Of a DNA stretch of 64,000 nucleotides, positions 62,880 to 64,000 are shown in pieces. The position numbers were made by a program, and so were the translations under genes. A model generated the notes under the pieces. It had not been told where the DNA came from, made no database searches, and saw only the letters and a program-made list of their open reading frames with translations. How positions within the stretch are numbered: the first letter of the stretch is position 1; each line of letters opens with the position of its first letter. This stretch comes from Pseudomonas azotoformans (GTDB lineage: Bacteria > Pseudomonadota > Gammaproteobacteria > Pseudomonadales > Pseudomonadaceae): positions 3,038,001 through 3,102,000 of the forward strand of contig NZ_CP014546.1 in assembly GCF_001579805.1 (NCBI RefSeq), given 5' to 3'.

Positions 62880-63521
62880 ATGACCCCATCCTTGCTGCTC
62901 GCCGTCCTCGCTTCAGGTTTCATCTACGGTATTACCCCGGGGCCGGGGGTGTTGGCCGTGTTTGGTATCGGCGCCGCCCGTGGTCGTCGGGCCGGGGCGG
63001 GTTTCTTGTGCGGGCATCTGCTGGGGGATGTGGTGTGGTGCTCCACGGCGCTGATCGCTATCGTCGGCGCGCGGGAAGTGGGCAGCAGTGCGTTTGATGT
63101 GCTCGGCGTACTCAGCGGCCTGTACCTTTTCTGGCTCGGCTGGCGCGCGATCCGCACTCAGCGTCGCAGCAGTGATGCGCCCCAGGGCGCGGCACGGCAT
63201 CCGTTCTGGCACGGCATTCTATTCGGGCTGACCAACCCCAAGGCGTACCCGGTGGCGGTGGCGACGTTTACGGCGTTGTTGTCGAGCCGTGCCGAGTTGC
63301 TGACCTGGTCGATGCTGCCGTCGTTGATCTTCCTCAGCTTCGTCGGCGGCCTGCTGGCCTACGCGATCCTGATTGGCGTGGTCGGCGCGCAGAGGGTGCG
63401 TACGGTGTATCAACGCCATGAAATCCTGATCACCAAGCTCTGTGGTGTGATGTTTATCGGCTTCGCCATCAACGCCCTGGCGCACGCGTTGCCGGGCCTG
63501 TTTGGCAGCAAACCCGCTTGA
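62880..63521 (+). CDS. LysE/RhtB family amino-acid exporter
   Basis: 213 residues with about six TM helices. GITPGPGVLAVFGIGAARGR is the family's N-terminal signature, and FWHGILFGLTNPKAYPVAVA the second. The substrate is unknown (homoserine lactone, threonine or other amino acids in relatives). It stands between fosA and a terminator-like region. Confidence 0.86.
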   Translation: MTPSLLLAVLASGFIYGITPGPGVLAVFGIGAARGRRAGAGFLCGHLLGDVVWCSTALIAIVGAREVGSSAFDVLGVLSGLYLFWLGWRAIRTQRRSSDAPQGAARHPFWHGILFGLTNPKAYPVAVATFTALLSSRAELLTWSMLPSLIFLSFVGGLLAYAILIGVVGAQRVRTVYQRHEILITKLCGVMFIGFAINALAHALPGLFGSKPA

Positions 63522-63569
63522 TTTGACGATGACCGTTCGTCGCACTGGCGAGTTTTTTCTAAACCTTTG

Positions 63570-63620
63570 CCGCCCTGAAAATTCGAATTGAGGGCGGGGT
63601 GTGTTCCCCCGCCCTTATTT
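63570..63620 (+). terminator. Terminator with overlapping alternative hairpin after the LysE gene
   Basis: GGGCGGGG (63592-63599) pairs with CCCCCGCCC (63606-63614), followed by TTATTTTC, a rho-independent terminator. An alternative stem, CCGCCCT (63570-63576) with AGGGCGG (63591-63597), uses the same left arm. It ends only 21 bases before the next ATG. Confidence 0.65.
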
Positions 63621-63640
63621 TCAGCCTGGAGGAACCCATC

Positions 63641-64000
63641 ATGAGCCGCATGGCTATCCGGTTACGCACCGCCAGTTTCGCGATGCTGCTGGGCCTCGGC
63701 GCCAGCAATGCTTTCGCCCAGTCGCCTGCTGAATTCATCGAGCAGGCTTCGGCCAAGGGTATGGCCGATATCGAAACCAGTCGCATGGCCCACGCCAAGA
63801 CCTCGTCCCAGGAAATCAAGGACTACACCATCGAGGTGATCAACGAGCGCACTCTGGCCAACCAGCACCTGGCGGCCATTGCCAAGAAGCTCGACCTGCC
63901 GGTGGCGCCGCGCGAGAAGATCGTCGACAAAGCCGAAACCCTGATGCCCGAACTCAAGGACGGCGACTCGTTTGATGCGGCCTACACCGCGCAGCAAGTG
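63641..64000 (+). CDS. DUF4142 periplasmic protein (partial, cut by window end)
   Basis: First 120 residues. Signal peptide about 1-26 (ASNAFAQ), then the DUF4142 ferritin-like helical region (FIEQASAKGMADIETSRMAH, SSQEIKDYTIEVINERTLAN). The start follows TGGAGGAACC. Many Pseudomonas copies are induced by osmotic or envelope stress; the function is unproven. Confidence 0.87.
   Translation, partial: MSRMAIRLRTASFAMLLGLGASNAFAQSPAEFIEQASAKGMADIETSRMAHAKTSSQEIKDYTIEVINERTLANQHLAAIAKKLDLPVAPREKIVDKAETLMPELKDGDSFDAAYTAQQV

Overview
The window reads as a chromosomal segment of a Pseudomonas of the P. fluorescens group. The basis is the gene content (pca cluster, TtgABC/EmhABC-type efflux pump, XenB-type reductase, olsBA, DUF3077), the high GC with G/C-ending codons, and P. 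fluorescens-type palindromic repeats. No rRNA, tRNA, CRISPR array or complete insertion sequence was seen.

Layout. 0.3-10.9 kb: complete protocatechuate/beta-ketoadipate cluster pcaR-K-I-J-F-H-G-T-B-D-C; pcaR and pcaI each carry a pair of PcaR-box-like sites with the same 19 bp spacing. 10.9-13.2 kb: a NodB-type deacetylase lipoprotein and an OprD-family porin. 13.3-20.0 kb: the RND tripartite pump ttgABC with divergent ttgR and a recognisable TtgR operator. 20.2-22.8 kb: arsR-MFS-xenB. 23.0-25.1 kb: acpH and the ornithine lipid genes olsBA. 25.3-26.7 kb: a periplasmic serine hydrolase and a small four-cysteine membrane protein.

26.7-30.4 kb is the main accessory island and is visibly more AT-rich. 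It holds a PAAR-tipped putative type VI secretion effector with a glycine-rich membrane toxin domain, three paralogous two-TM putative immunity genes, and two decayed copies of the toxin C-terminus lying between them. 30.6-31.4 kb: a DUF3077 gene behind a structured leader that looks like an attenuator or C4-like RNA, followed by a palindromic repeat.

31.5-36.3 kb: M20 amidohydrolase - MHS transporter - amidase - IclR regulator. Both enzyme genes carry a one-base insertion at a CCCGGCCC context, so they are either decayed or misread. 36.3-44.8 kb: YceI, cardiolipin synthase, BglX, LemA with two TPM-domain proteins, a methyltransferase and an EamA exporter. 44.9-49.1 kb: ECF sigma, FecR-type anti-sigma and a TonB-dependent haem-type receptor behind a Fur-like box. 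49.3-51.6 kb: DapA-like and class II aldolases with a divergent XRE-cupin regulator and palindromic operator. 51.6-55.0 kb: DUF4917 (SIR2-like), iron alcohol dehydrogenase, MFS exporter. 55.1-60.3 kb: SDR-like protein, LysR, CaiB-type CoA-transferase, HMG-CoA-lyase-like enzyme, MFS importer. 60.3-64.0 kb: YdcZ, LysR, a ParE/RHH toxin-antitoxin pair, fosA, a LysE exporter and a DUF4142 gene cut by the window end.

Much of the window is catabolism with matched transport and regulation, plus drug and electrophile defence. The most novel-looking parts are the PAAR effector/immunity array, the attenuator-like RNA, and the two matching frameshifts.
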